Under the pieces are notes generated by a model. It had not been told where the DNA came from, made no database searches, and saw only the letters and a program-made list of their open reading frames with translations. 64,000 bases of DNA from Eutypa lata. Taxonomy: Eukaryota > Ascomycota > Sordariomycetes > Xylariales > Diatrypaceae. The stretch is taken from the NCBI GenBank assembly GCA_022661535.1, contig JAKULF010000003.1:1488001-1552000 (forward strand). The letters are read 5' to 3'. Below, one piece after another: positions 1-11,605 of the stretch (positions are counted from its first letter, which is position 1; the number at the start of each line of letters is the position of its first letter). The position numbers and the translations under genes were made by a program.

Positions 1-79
1 GCCATAATAAACAAGAGTAGCCGTTTAAGGAACATCGTATCCCATTAGCAGGCTTTGCCTCTATACTGCATGTTAAGTA

Positions 80-691
80 TTGACAAACTTCTCTATTAGA
101 GGGCTTCCATATTCCTCTTGCCCGATCCGCCTAAGAAGGCTACTTAGATCTATACTTGGGCGCCAGTCTTTAGTATCCCATAATCTCCTTGAACGAGAAG
201 GTCGACAATCTAGCTACGATCTTCGTTTCGACGAAGACCGTTTAGATTCCTCCTTTTCGGTGCCAACAGGTTGAACGCGACATATAAAGTCGTGATCTGA
301 AACAGAGCACACATCGGCAATGTAAAATCGAATAGCACTGTCTCTGCAAACGTCCCAGGATGCGAGGATGTGGAAGAGATGGTGCAATGCCGCCGTGAAT
401 GCCTCGTTGTTAGCTCGCCGATCATCTTCGCGCTCGAACCGCGCGCGGGCCATATCGCTAAGTATAAGCGGGCAGCATGTACTCAATCCTGTCGAGATAT
501 CGACGGCGGTCATTTTGGATAATTTACTCAGAGCGCTCCAAGTCGGTGCTTCTTAAGCGAATCTGCCGAAACGTTTGCCGCTCGATAGCAATTTGCCATT
601 GTCGCAAGATGGTGGCTAGCGCTGATCGCTAAAAGCCCCCATCTAAAGATGCTCCAATCTCGTCGTAGATATCTTGAGGTAGACCGTTCAT
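80..691 (-). pseudogene. F-box protein pseudogene (fungal family)
   Basis: Reading the minus strand from an ATG at 691 gives MNGLPQDIYDEIGASLDG, a plausible F-box opening. After an in-frame TAG it continues as ALATILRQWQIAIERQTF and then RQIRLRSTDLERS, which resembles the 'SRKWQVAVERHTFREIRIRSTDLERF' pattern of a fungal F-box family as I recall it. A TAA follows, then a frame change, and the frame covering 513-214 continues the same family pattern (ALHHLFHILASWDV, then a beta-strand-like IRFYIADVCSVSD). At least two nonsense codons and one frameshift interrupt the reading, so no intact product is expected. The gene may originally have run past position 1. It lies divergent to the Zn2Cys6 gene. 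The family call rests on pattern memory, and the pseudogene call on the visible stops. Confidence 0.62.
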
Positions 692-937
692 TTAGATCTG
701 TTAACAACAGTCGGATCCAGCATGCTAGCAGAGATAGCGTTTAACTACGAGCTTCTAGGACCGAAGAATAATAAAGATAGAGACTACGTAGTAGAGCTAT
801 GTAGTAGTAATGATAAGACGATTCCTATGTTGGTTGAGTTAGTACCTGCTTCAAACCCTGACAGTCCCCGTTATCTTGTCCGGATCCCGTTGATTCTCAT
901 ATCCACTAATCTCCGACACCTATTCCGCTGTTTATCA

Positions 938-968
<31 letters not shown>

Positions 969-1513
969 CAGGTGCTTTAGTACTGCTGCAATTCGACCCA
1001 CATAATACCATAAGGACCACTAGAAATCGTTCGCATGATCATATCTCAGGTCTGCCCAGCTCAAGCCACTATCAAAGTTTATCGAATATGAACCAAGTTC
1101 CCTTGCAGACCTTGCCCCTTATCTATGTACGTACGTAGGTACATCATGACATCCAACCTTCTGACTGATTATATCCGGATGACACCAGCAATCGTACCAA
1201 TACCAATGCTACTGTACCTTCATCAAGTCATCTTTCAGCTTGCCACTAACATTGAATTTACCCCACATCTCTCCAGTGTAAAAGATAAAAAATTGTCCGA
1301 TGTATCCGCATGACCCTCCAACTACATACCAATATGCTATCGAATGACCTCTAAAGGAAGTTCGTCCGCCGCCAGCTAGTTATCTCAGCATCGTGACTTT
1401 CGATATTTCCCCGCCAGATAGTCTCTTTGTATCCTTGACGGACCTAACCGTGACGCATGCGACACCCACTACATTAGGTATATTTTACAAGGAGAGAAGC
1501 AGATTTCGTGACA
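692..1513. other. Intergenic, with CCTG tetranucleotide repeat
   Basis: About 820 bases lie between the F-box pseudogene and the Zn2Cys6 gene. An open frame at 722-1138 (+) begins like a real protein but runs into a CCTG tandem repeat at about 939-968, and I recognise no domain in it. This interval probably holds the divergent promoters plus decayed sequence. Confidence 0.4.
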
Positions 1514-4146
1514 ATGGCCCAAGTACAGGATCCTCCGAGATCCTCAACCCAGATTCCCCCTCTCACAGCCGCCACTACGGCACAGCAGCGGAAGAAGTTC
1601 GCTACCCCACCGGTTAAGATTGCTTGCCTATCTTGGTATGTTGTGCCTTTTTGATTGGAAGCCCTCAATGTCCTAGGGTTACTAGTGTTGCCGTGTTCAA
1701 AACTCTAATCGACGTCTTCGCTGTCAACGTCTACGAAACTAACGTAATTTACTTAGTCGAGCTTCGAGGACTAGATGTAATGGCGAGCGTCCATGTGCAA
1801 GTGTATGTTAAACGGCTCCTTGTCTCTAATCGTGAAAAAGGAAACAACCCATTCCTGCTAGACATGTGAGGGCACACACACAAAATCTTTGGCGGACTCT
1901 GATTCTTCTAGTGCATTACGAAAGATCGGGAGTGCGTCTACAAACCGTCGAGACGAGGAGGACCTCGCATTCGGAAGAAGTCCCGTCCGTTCTCAGAATA
2001 TCACGAGTTAGCTACTACGCTGCCGGGGCAAAATGAAGAGTTGCCGCAAGATCGTAAGCTTCGACCAACTAATGTTCTCGTTCGTCCATACTAATCGACC
2101 TTAGCTCTTGCTCTTGAGAATTACATACAACCCGGTGCAGGCCTTAAGTCACTCGAAGATGTCTGGAAAGATAGTGATGCTATCTACGATGATTTATTCA
2201 AAGACCCCTTAGAGGATGTGTCTATGGATGCTAAAGTACCCATGGTGAGGACGTATGGAGGAAATAGCAATGCTATGTAGGTGATGACGTATTGTCCATT
2301 GATGATTTTTGGCTTATATCCTTAGACTGAACGCCTACTACTTATGGATACACACATATTTCCCCATCCTTCCGGCCCCGGAGCATGTACCTACAGCCGA
2401 CCAAGTCGTGCCTCTTCTAGAGAGCGAGAGTAACAAACTCGAGGAGCCATCTTCCGCTATTAGTCTTGCTATCTCAGCTATTCTAGCTCTTATTCCCTGC
2501 CCCGAAGATACCAGTCCACTTGACCCAGAATCCGTTACCTGGAGACGCAAATATTCGCAGTTTCTAGCTAAGTCGGCGTTAGAGAGCATAGAGTGCGAAA
2601 ATGAAAGACCGGAATCTTCAGTCGAACCGTCGAAAGCACTCGACGATTCTGACGATGAAATACTACGAGAAAGGTTTCACCCGGATGTGCCATTTGAGCT
2701 AGAGAGCATCATTGCCCTCGACCTCCTGAGCGTATACGAGTATGCCCAGCGTGGAAACTTGAAGAAAATGAGAACAAGGGCAGGTGCGGCGCTGGTGACT
2801 GCCATGAGTCAATCGCTCCATAAACGAAGTGATGTAGAAGACGAATACACAGAAGTTAGGCGACGGGTTTGGTGGATGACATACACGTGTGTTTCGCAAG
2901 CATCCATCGTTAGCAATACCGTATGGTCGTAGCATGCCCGTCAAATCATACAGATACCTAACTAATCCAATTAGGAACCCACGTTTGAGGTTTTCGCCCC
3001 GAGTTTTACTGCTCAATACCCGGTTATCGAATTTGACACAGAGGTATTTCTTAGAAGGACTTGTCTATTAGTCTAAACTAACTATCTCTAGGCTTGGACA
3101 GCCTTTATACAGGCGCAGCAGGCTATCTTAGCAGCGACTCAATTCGTCATCAAGCTCAACAAGGCCAGGAAAGCACAATCTGACATGGGACCTATCTTCC
3201 GGCGAATGCAAGAGCTCGAGAAATTTCTTGAACCTCTCGTAGCTAAATCCGAGACCTGGGTCCTCGATTGCCCCTTAACTCTACCGGTCGATTACCAGGA
3301 GATGGTAGTCTGTCAGTCGTTGAAGTGTATGGCACGAATAAAGCTAAACAGGTGTGGCTAACTGTCGACGAAATCAACTGCTTCAGTATAACTAATGATA
3401 ACAGTGCTCGCATCAAGATTCATCGGTATTGCGCGTTTTATGACATTGCTGTGTTTACCGGTAAACACTGCGATCTCGCCTCGACATCAACTAATGAGGT
3501 TAACGGCCAGGGACCTAATCAGCTACAATTATGCTGCACTACCCTAAGTGAAACGCCTTCGCTTCACTCTAGTCATTCGCCAGTATCGTCATCCCCAGCG
3601 ATGTCAGATCACCCCACTCCCAATTCAGACAGCAGCCTCGGCCTCCAGTTCTCAAGCAGTCTCCAGTTCCCGTTCAGTAGGCACCATTCGTCGAAGATAT
3701 GCCTGAAATCTGCCCTGAATATCGCTGAAGCCTTTGATGCCTTGCCGTATCCTAACCCAACTGGGAAACTTAGTAGCAGCCCGTGCTATATCGGATACGC
3801 GTCCCCTTTGATTACTCCCCGGACCATGCCGGCGTTTGCTTGCTGCGCAATGCAGAGTTGCTATGTGTTTCTTATGATCAGGGATCAAACCCAAGCTCTA
3901 TATCCGCCAGCAAGAGGGGGCGCCGGCCCCTTGGTCGATAACATGCTTGACCGTCTCAAGCAAGGGTTGTGGTCTGTTTGGGGTGCATTCGTGAACTACG
4001 GCGCCGCATTCGAAGCCCTAGGTGGCATGCGAGGTAAGTTGAGAGCGATACTATTCACTGCATGGGGTGCTAACCTTTGCAAAGACCAAGTCCGCGACAA
4101 AATTGGTGCGACGTTGGCAGGGTCTTCTCCTTCTTTTCCAATCTAG
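1514..4146 (+). CDS. Zn2Cys6 fungal-specific transcription factor
   Basis: Nuclear binuclear-zinc-cluster regulator of unknown target. The exons I infer are 1514-1635, 1757-1802, 1912-2053, 2105-2276, 2326-2920, 2975-3043, 3092-3351, 3405-4033 and 4085-4146. They total 2097 nt, giving 698 aa in frame. The cluster reads CLSC-RASRTR-C-NGERP-C-AS-C-ITKDRE-C, which is exactly CX2CX6CX5CX2CX6C, followed by a basic linker (SRRGGPRIRKKSRP). The middle region has LNAYYLWIHTYFPILP and VRRRVWWMTYTCVSQASIVS, the usual fungal transcription-factor middle-homology motifs. The C-terminal part has LNSARIKIHRYCAFYDIAVF followed by TGKHCDL. The six cysteines are split over three exons, the middle one only 46 nt, so the gene looks broken until spliced. 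Start ATG 1514 is the first in frame upstream of the cluster. All introns are GT-AG. Confidence 0.85.
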
Positions 4147-4696
4147 AACTCCTACATGTCTCTATTTAGTCAGCTCCTACTTTTGGATGAGAGTGGTTTA
4201 ACACGGCAGGATTCTGACTGCTTCAATTTAATGATATATGATGGATGAGGCATAAATATAACGATCAGACCCCTTCTTTTTCAGTGACTTTAACAACCTT
4301 TCCTATTATGTATGCATTAAAATAGCAAGACTCTTGATGCGAAGAGTCCACGTTATTTCGTTTCGCTTTAGTGAGAGAATTCGGGTTTATACGAATATTA
4401 TTCGAACAACCCGGCATCATGATTCAGACCCCTCCTTGCATCACTACGTAGATCAGCGGCAACAGCTGTGCCAATTAGGGGCTTTAGCGCTCTTGGTGGG
4501 GTAAGTATGTTAAGTGGTGGTGGCTGTTGCAGCGGAGGCCTGACGGATCTACAAGATGGGTCTAGGTCTAGGCAACAATCGGCAAATTCCATCTCAATAT
4601 GTTTATATAAACTCTGAGAAAAGCTATCTATTTCTCGAATTTTGCCTTGTGTAGACTTCACCGTAAATAACCTGAACTACCTACCAGCTACATAGT
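4147..4696. other. Intergenic region, no gene seen
   Basis: This 550-base spacer lies between the transcription factor's stop and the next start. An open frame on the minus strand at 4398-4661 has no convincing start and no recognisable domain. I treat the interval as terminator plus promoter sequence. Confidence 0.45.
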
Positions 4697-7600
4697 ATGG
4701 GCGGGTACGACATTTATTGTGCTATCTGTGGCGCGATCACAATCCAGCCAGTGAGTAACAAGGCCCTAGTCCCCATAAGCGAAGATCGAAGCGAAGAGTC
4801 TAATGTATATATATATAGTGTAGGTCTCGAGGCCCGTATCCTAGATGCTTCCCAATTCTCATATGGAATGAAACGCCTGGGTTGGACTTGTGATACTGAC
4901 ATAGTCTAGACTGGCAAGAGAATCGCAATGACGAATACGGCTATGATAGCCATGTGATCACACGCGAAGAAACATCATGGATGTCGGACGTAAGGATTAT
5001 CAGTGAAAACCCCGACTGCTTATCGCCTAACAAGTACTTACATCGCCTCATGAATGAAAACTCACCGCTGACTATGAATGTAGAGTCTTCATCTCTGGAC
5101 GTGCTCGGTATGACGACGCCGGATTCTTTGAAGTCGAGGCAGGAAATGATCCTCATTCGTTCAATGGGGAACCACGGTGGTTACGCGCGTATGTTGCCAT
5201 ATTTTACCTACCTCCCGACCAACCTATAGACAGGTACTAACTTGAATGGACTAGATATGATTGGCATGCGGACCACCCTCTTGCTATTCCGGTACACGCA
5301 GCTTGTTATGAGCTCTTTTGCAAGTCGTTGAGCTCTCAGCTGGACCTCGAAACGTTCTATCAGATTTTAAAGCCATTATGTGGTAACGATTACGACAGGG
5401 TCTTATCACTTGACTATGGATCCATTACTGAGCTTCAGCAACAATACTGGCCCACGAAGAGAGGCACTGGTAAGAACCTACAGACCCTTATAACGATCTC
5501 ATAAAGAATCGCACGGTCCGCTGCTCAGAAGAGTGAAAAGCTCTATGGCTTATGTTGCACCCCCTTGAACTCCCCGAGGATTCTCATAGATAGAATAGTG
5601 GCTGATCCCAATAATAGAGGCCTTCGTGAAGCTGCCGACGTCAATCCCGCAACTCGAGGAATATTATAGAGTCCTCCCGACCATCACCACTGTGATGGCG
5701 GAAGCAGACCCTCCTCGTATGGACTGGATTTCTACTATCAAGAGCGACCCGTTCTCTCGCTTAGCCCCTGAGATACTACTTCATATCATGACATACCTAG
5801 ACATCACGAGTGTCATGAAACTTAGGGCTGCGTCGCGAGCTGTGACCCATGTCGTGCTAACGAACTCCTCTTGGAAAGTAAGAATGGGGCGTGACATGCC
5901 ATGGCTCTATGATCTCCCACACGTGGAAGAAGAAGGGGGAAAAGTTGCACTATCCATTGACTGGGCTAGAGTCTACAAGGAACTATTTCTCGCGAGTAGG
6001 GCCAACTCTGCCACCCGAATACTGGGACTGGTTAATCGTCGCCGGATTTGGGAACTGTCTGCACAGATTCGTGAGCCTTATCAGGCCAAAAAGACGCAGC
6101 AAGACGGAAAAGAATGCTCGAGTCTACCGCAAACACTTATCGATGCCATGTCTACGCCAATGCCTCGACTCACACTCCCCGAGCCGCGAGTGGTTGAAAC
6201 TGCTAGCATCCCCCTTATCAATGATTATACGGTCCTTCAAGACGCAGAGCCGGTGATATCGGTCCACTGGACGAAGACAGGAGATTTGGCAGGTATAAGC
6301 ACCGTTAGTGACAGTAGATCACCGAATGCAAAATCCGTGCTATTAGGTCTGGAAGAGCACTTCGCAATGGCAGACCCGGTCACAATCCCCCGGGATGATT
6401 GGTTGACTGGGTTTATTCTGACGACCCAATACCATGCTAGCGAAGGTAAGCGGCAAATCAGGGGGCTCAGATGTCTCTTCGCAAAACAGGATCCTATCCA
6501 ACTCCATGACGCGGAAGGTGACCAGCGGCTGCTTCGTACCCCGCGAGACCACTTTCTGGTGGGGTTTGCGGGACAAGTCTCAAACGATGGCACCCTTGCT
6601 AAGCTGGCGCTCCTTACACAACCCAGGATCAAAGCCCCCTACAGGGTTAATCGAATCTCAGACCAGCATAGAGCCAGCTACAACGATCAAGGGGACAGCT
6701 ACCTTTGGAGAAACGAGCTCCCGCCACCGGGGTTACAGATCACAGAGCTCGCTCATGGTTATTGGGCTTACGATATGAAGATCGATGTCTCGCCATTGGA
6801 GAGCCTGGTTTTCGGTACGAACGAGGAAGAAATCTCGGATATGACTGCTATACTAGGTGATGTGCAGTTTGGCGGATTCGAGATACAGTACGCACACCGC
6901 CCACCCCGGCGTATCGGCCCAGTGGGACAAGCCATGAAGTCTCTGAGTATCGACGGACGAGGTGGTGAGCGTATTGTTCACATGTATTGGGGAGTGAACC
7001 ACATACCCGACAGAGTGCGCTTCGTCACGAATCGCGGGCGCCAACTCGTGCTCGGCCACGCGAACGAGCAGAGAGTACCGGCAGAACAAGTCGGGAATGG
7101 AACCACCACCCTTTCTGGCTTCTACGGCTTTTGGTCCGATCGGCACAAACCGCAAACTCGCCTCGACGCCGTCAGTGGGTTTTACGTGAACAACCCCTTT
7201 GCAATGCCCGGGTCGCCCGTAGAAGAACCTAGAGACTCCAACGGCTTCTGGTGGGAGCCGAGTCCTCCCCCGCCCGCCTATCTCGCCGAGTACGGGAGGG
7301 TCTGGGGCCAGTCCGAATACCACGACCGCTTCCGGAACGCGGATATTCGCACGCCGGGCCAGAGGAGCTTCGTGTGTTGGTTGGACTGCTCGCGCCCTCT
7401 AGATCAGGTTCGAGTTACTCTCTGCCATGGAACTGCCAACCATCACCTCCCGCTGTCTGCGATCACCTTCCGATACGCCGATGGTAGTGGTAGCGGCTCG
7501 AGCGGAGATGAGGAGACTATTGGTCCGAAGTATTTCTCGCCACCTACGGACGCGGAGGGCGCCAACGGCCATCCGTGGTGCTTCTGCGCGTGGGGCAGCA

Positions 7601-7974
7601 AGAGGGAGGATGAACAGCAAGCGAGGCCCCATTACTTCCACGAGACATGGTCTCCTCGGAGCGGCGGTGGTGGTAGTGATGGTGGTGGTTCGCGTCTCCG
7701 AAATGTTCTGGTTTGGCTCGACGAGGGGGGCCGCCTGGCGGGGATCCAAATGGTAGCTATGGACAGCTCGGAGAGCCCTAAGTGGGGGTACTGTGTCGGG
7801 AAACATGCCGGCGTGATTGACTTGAATGCTGTTAACGACGACGAGCCGGCCGACGACGCCCGGGCGGGCCGTGGTGCTGTGGGTTTGAAATTTTTCATCA
7901 ATAGTAACGGGAGGTCGGTTACGAGGGAGGATAGCGTCGTCGTCGCTATCCAAGCCTTGAAGGGGGCTGAATAG
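4697..7974 (+). CDS. F-box protein with N-terminal CxxC motif
   Basis: Probable substrate-recognition subunit of an SCF ubiquitin ligase; the target is unknown. It begins MGGYDIYCAICGA, an opening I associate with a fungal F-box family that carries a CxxCG motif. Inferred later exons are 4910-5033, 5084-5188, 5255-5469 and 5618-7974. The first exon starts at 4697, and its donor is unresolved between GTCTCG near 4825 and GTATCC near 4836; both keep frame. The 5034-5083 and 5189-5254 introns have good CTGAC/TACTAAC branch sites. The joins restore SPNK|VFISGRARYDD and WLRA|YDWHADHP. The F-box is LAPEILLHIMTYLDITSVM and lies in the last exon. About 600 residues follow, with a late stretch rich in Gly/Ser and Trp that may be the family's C-terminal (DUF7600-like) domain. 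Total length is about 970-1000 aa. No nonsense codon is required. Confidence 0.8.
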
Positions 7975-8366
7975 GAGGGCGTTTCGTTATACCATAGCCA
8001 GTATTGGGATAGAGAGGTTGCCACTTCGTTCTACCATTCCATGCAAACTTCGCTTTTTAGAAGGGTGGAAGAAATGTGACAGCCAGGTCCGTCTATTTGG
8101 AAACCACATCCATAGAACTCCATCACCCTAGCGTTGTGCTCCTTCCAGAATATAAGACCAGGCTTTCTTAACATCGCTACCTATTACAACATGTTTTTTG
8201 ATATACTCTGTAACTAACTAACTTGTATCTTCGATATAGAGCACTAGGCACTGCTGAATTATGATGCTGAAGAGCACGTGCAGATAGGATCTACGGTGTC
8301 ACCAGATCTGTGATAAGGGCGGCTGACTGGTCTTGGCGCGTGCGACGCTGATAAGCTACTCAAGTT

Positions 8367-8385
8367 TACCTACCTACCTACCTAA
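8367..8385. repeat. TACC tetranucleotide microsatellite
   Basis: Four to five consecutive copies of TACC can be read directly. The same unit recurs near 9194 and 9786. Confidence 0.9.
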
Positions 8386-9193
8386 TTGAGCAGCGTAGCC
8401 CAAAGTGCGAGAACAACCCCGTGGGAGGTTATCCAGGGACGTTGTAACTATCTCATCTCGAAAAGAACCCCCCTCTCCTCAGGACGCCGTTTAATTTAGG
8501 TTTCCGTTCCAGTCCTACCTGTTGGTCACATATCACCCACGTCCTGTTCCCGCCGTATCGTCGGAAGCTGGCTGCCATGCTTGCTGCATTCATTGCATGC
8601 AGGACAAGCAGGTTTCTTTGACTGACAGCGAAAGGCGCCCGCTTCCATGGCTGAACTGGCCTTCGATGCTACCCAAGAATGTAATAGAACATGCAATGTA
8701 GTACGCCAGGGCGTATTTGTGTAGCCACAATATTGGATTTTTCGCGAACCTGCCTGGGCCGCTGGAGGGCTGCCGGTCGAGACCGTTGACCCGGATGCAA
8801 GGGGTCCACCAATCACCCCGAAGACAGCCCAGGTGCGAGGCTGATACGCCCGTTCCGTGATATAAGGTACGTACATGCAGGAGCAAACCTACCAGGCCCT
8901 GGATGTAACACACACACACATAATGTCCCACGTAACGAAATCATATGAGTTATCCTTTTCGGATCACAGGCACCAACCAACCAACCAACCCAACCGTCCT
9001 TCGCTTCCCTTAGCACACAGCAATGTAACTGAAACGTCATGGACACCGAGACAGGATGAACTTAGTAGCCATAGGTATAGCATGCTCCTCTAGTACCGGT
9101 GCTATTTAATCACTCTATATTCCCTTCACAGTAGCCCTCTAACCAGCCATCTACCCACCCACCATACCTTCGTTCACAAGATCATTCCCAGTC

Positions 9194-9215
9194 AACTACC
9201 TACCTACCTACCTAC
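9194..9215. repeat. CTAC tetranucleotide microsatellite
   Basis: About five copies of CTAC lie roughly 85 bases before the start codon of the secreted Bim1/X325-like gene, within its likely 5' UTR or promoter. Confidence 0.9.
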
Positions 9216-9298
9216 TTGTCTGTCTACCTACATATCACAACACCATCTCTATACACTACCTAATCTAATCTAATATATACCCAAAGGCAAGAGAAACC

Positions 9299-10335
9299 AT
9301 GTTGTCCAGACTCACCACCACCACCACCACCACCACCATCATCATGACCCTAGCAGCGTCCCTCCTCTCTCCCGTCGCTAACGCGCACTTCACTCTAACG
9401 ACCCCTGCGCCCATCGGTACAGATATTGGAGGCGAGCGCGCGACGCCGTGCGGTGGTTTCGATCCGTGTATGTACTATTAAGAACAAGTTGATGTCCTAC
9501 CCTTTCTCGTCCTGTTATAGAACATCCAACAATATATAATGCAAAAAATGGCACACTGACCTTTTTATTGTATTTTTTCACTAAAATAGACGACCGGTCT
9601 AATGTGACCGAGTGGCCCGTCGACGGAATCGACGTGGCGTGGGACTCGACGAACGCGACGGCCGGGTGGGAGCTCAGTGCCGTGCTGGTCAACGGGACTG
9701 ACGCCAACGCCGATACCGACTTCAGTAGCAAGTTTAACCTTCGCACGTTGGTAAGTGAGCAAGGAAGCAAGCAACTCCCATTAGAGTACCTACCTACCTA
9801 CCTACCCCTTTTATCCGGTGTTGTTTGGAGAGTGTACATCTTCTTTACCAATAATGGGAATCACATGTTCCTAGTTAGAACTTGACTCAGAGCACTCGAA
9901 TCGTTGGACTGGATAGAATTTTTTTTTATGGACGGAAATAGGTAGCTAATTCCAGATGCTCCAGTACACCTCCACCGTGGGCCCATTCTGCCTCGCGAAG
10001 GTGCGCGGTGTCGCCGAGTGGGTCGGGGAGGACGCCGTGTTGCAGGTTAGACAGTGGGTCGGGAACGGCAACTACTTATATGCGGTGAGTTTGTGCTTCT
10101 CTTCTCTCTTTATATTTGGTTATGTGTATGTATGTGGTTGTGTCTTTCTGCATCTTTTTCGTCTGTCTCTATTCATAGGGCATGGGAAAGACAGGACAGG
10201 AGTCAAGGATATGATGATTACGATCTCTATTTCGACGTGCTAATCAGGTCGCAGTGCTCCGCCATCAAGTTTGTAAATACCGAGGCGCCGGCTTCTACGT
10301 GCAACGCGAATCCGGGGAAGATGTTCCGTGCTTAA
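9299..10335 (+). CDS. Secreted Bim1/X325-like copper-domain protein
   Basis: Small secreted protein related to the X325/BIM1 family, which has a copper site at the mature N-terminal histidine. Inferred exons are 9299-9467, 9590-9750, 9956-10084 and 10255-10335, totalling 540 nt (179 aa) in frame. A signal peptide ends SPVANA, and the mature chain starts HFTLTTPAP, putting His at position 1 as in the family. Family-like blocks follow: PCGGFDPYDRSNVTEWPV, GWELSAVLVNGTDA, VGPFCLAKV and LYACSAIKFVN, with cysteines in the expected places. Beyond His1 I find no other histidine in the mature chain, so the second family histidine ligand seems absent. There is no Ser/Thr-rich GPI tail, so the product is probably released. 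The signal peptide has a Thr run coded by an ACC microsatellite; Met at 9344 is an alternative start. Confidence 0.72.
9316..9341 (+). repeat. ACC trinucleotide run in signal peptide
   Basis: A run of ACC codons encodes about eight threonines directly after the N-terminal MLSRL. It is length-variable by nature and could shift the efficiency of secretion or favour the downstream Met start. Confidence 0.85.
9786..9807. repeat. TACC microsatellite in an intron
   Basis: About five copies of TACC lie in intron 2 of the secreted-protein gene. It is the same unit as the tracts at 8367 and 9194. Confidence 0.9.
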
Positions 10336-11177
10336 GGTGATGGGTTATCGTGGGTTAGATGCCACGGGTGCTGGTCCTTCCATGTTAGTTTAGTCTGCGT
10401 CTCTATTTACACAAATTCACGAGGACGAGGGAGGCTTTGGAGAGCAATGGGTTAGAAAGGGACCTCGTCGAATGACAACTAAGATGTCTCCCATGGCCTG
10501 GGGTAGAACTATTAGCCTCTAATATTGAGTTCAGATAACATAATATCCCCAATGTCCAACGTATGTTGATGGGTTCAGTAAAAGTTTTACCTATTTGTGA
10601 GTAGCTTAGAAAACTATATGACTGTATGACCGAAACCCACCTTTGACGGAGACAATATTTGTTGTAGTTTAGATGATCTTAGATTATGAAATTTATGATC
10701 TATTGTAAAAGGAGAATACAGCATATATTTAAATCACACGACGTTTAAAGTGCCTATAACTACTACTCTAGTACACGTAAATGCTCTATAAAGATATTGT
10801 GATTGGCTACTATATTTATAAAATTAAAATACCAAGTCATATTTAGATATATGATGGACAGTCCATGCTTTATTATTACATGATAAAGTCCTAGCCATTT
10901 ACTTTGAGCCGCTCAACATATATTGTAACTTAGCCTATCCGCAACACATTATTCATATATTACTTTACTATATGTTCCCCTTTTAAACTACGTAAGAGGG
11001 ATACACATCGTGCATCCCTTGCCTCAAATTGGAGGACTTTACCTAAACGTACTAACATTGGTATTGCCTAAGAATCCGTCAGAGAATAAGGCAGTTCCAA
11101 GTGAAAGACAGTGGCTACTAGCTCGCCAGAGGCTCATAGTATAGGTAGGAGATAATCAGACCATCTAGGGGGGGGAG

Positions 11178-11234
11178 CCCCTTTATATATATGCGCCACA
11201 GTTGGCCTAGTGGGCTACTAGTGCCCCCTCCATA
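11178..11234 (+). repeat. Dispersed repeat copy 1 (TATA plus A-box-like core)
   Basis: The segment starting CCCCTTTATATAT and continuing through an A-box-like TGGCCTAGTGG at 11203-11213 aligns base for base with a second segment at 52856-52910. Over the first 38 bases most differences are transitions. The pair looks like two remnants of one dispersed repeat, either an LTR promoter fragment or a tRNA-derived element. Confidence 0.55.
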
Positions 11235-11590
11235 CCTAGGTACATAGTACCCACCTTGTCATAAGAACCTGCTGAGGCAGAAGATCAGGCCATGAAGGCT
11301 AGACTTCATAGTCAGGCTGTCGTCACTACACGATTTCCATTGCGCCGTTATTCCAAGGACTAGATATTGAAAGACACAACTTTGAGTAGCGGGCTTTACC
11401 ACACTACAGCAATCGACGACATGCGTTACCATCATTTCCAAGTTGAGCTTCCTTTTGGTCCCGGCCATTATAACGACAGCCCCTTCCACCTCCCCTCTAA
11501 TGACATGGATTATGATAACATTGGCCTGCCATTACAATAAGGGACCTTAGCGCCCGAGAATGTCAACCCAACCATCAGAGCCGACATTAC

Positions 11591-11605
11591 GGGGGGGGGG
11601 GGGGT
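11591..11605. repeat. Poly-G run
   Basis: An uninterrupted G tract of 13 or more bases can be read directly. Such tracts are prone to slippage and miscalls, so the exact length is uncertain. Confidence 0.85.

Larger units (their letters stand above)
7975..9298. other. Intergenic region with several tetranucleotide repeats
   Basis: The region carries a TACC tract at about 8367-8385, a CAAC tract at about 8971-8995 and a CTAC tract at about 9194-9215. Open frames on the minus strand between 8526 and 9046 overlap one another, lack domains and have no intron logic, so I do not call them genes. The last about 200 bases are CT-rich and probably form the promoter and 5' UTR of the secreted-protein gene. 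Confidence 0.5.

Noticed and set aside
214..513. 99-aa frame on the minus strand as a gene of its own
   Set aside because: It is one frame of the F-box pseudogene; upstream family sequence lies in another frame with stops.
1624..1869. Open frame over the zinc cluster region of the transcription factor
   Set aside because: It reads through both introns in the wrong frame. The spliced reading gives a perfect Zn2Cys6 motif.
4398..4661. Minus-strand 87-aa frame
   Set aside because: No ATG at its start, no domain, no supporting context.
6237..7953. Several minus-strand frames opposite the F-box gene
   Set aside because: Shadows of the plus-strand coding sequence, which has domain evidence.
8526..9046. 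Three overlapping minus-strand frames of about 77-116 aa
   Set aside because: Mutually overlapping in different frames, no family resemblance, and the flanking repeats suggest noncoding DNA.
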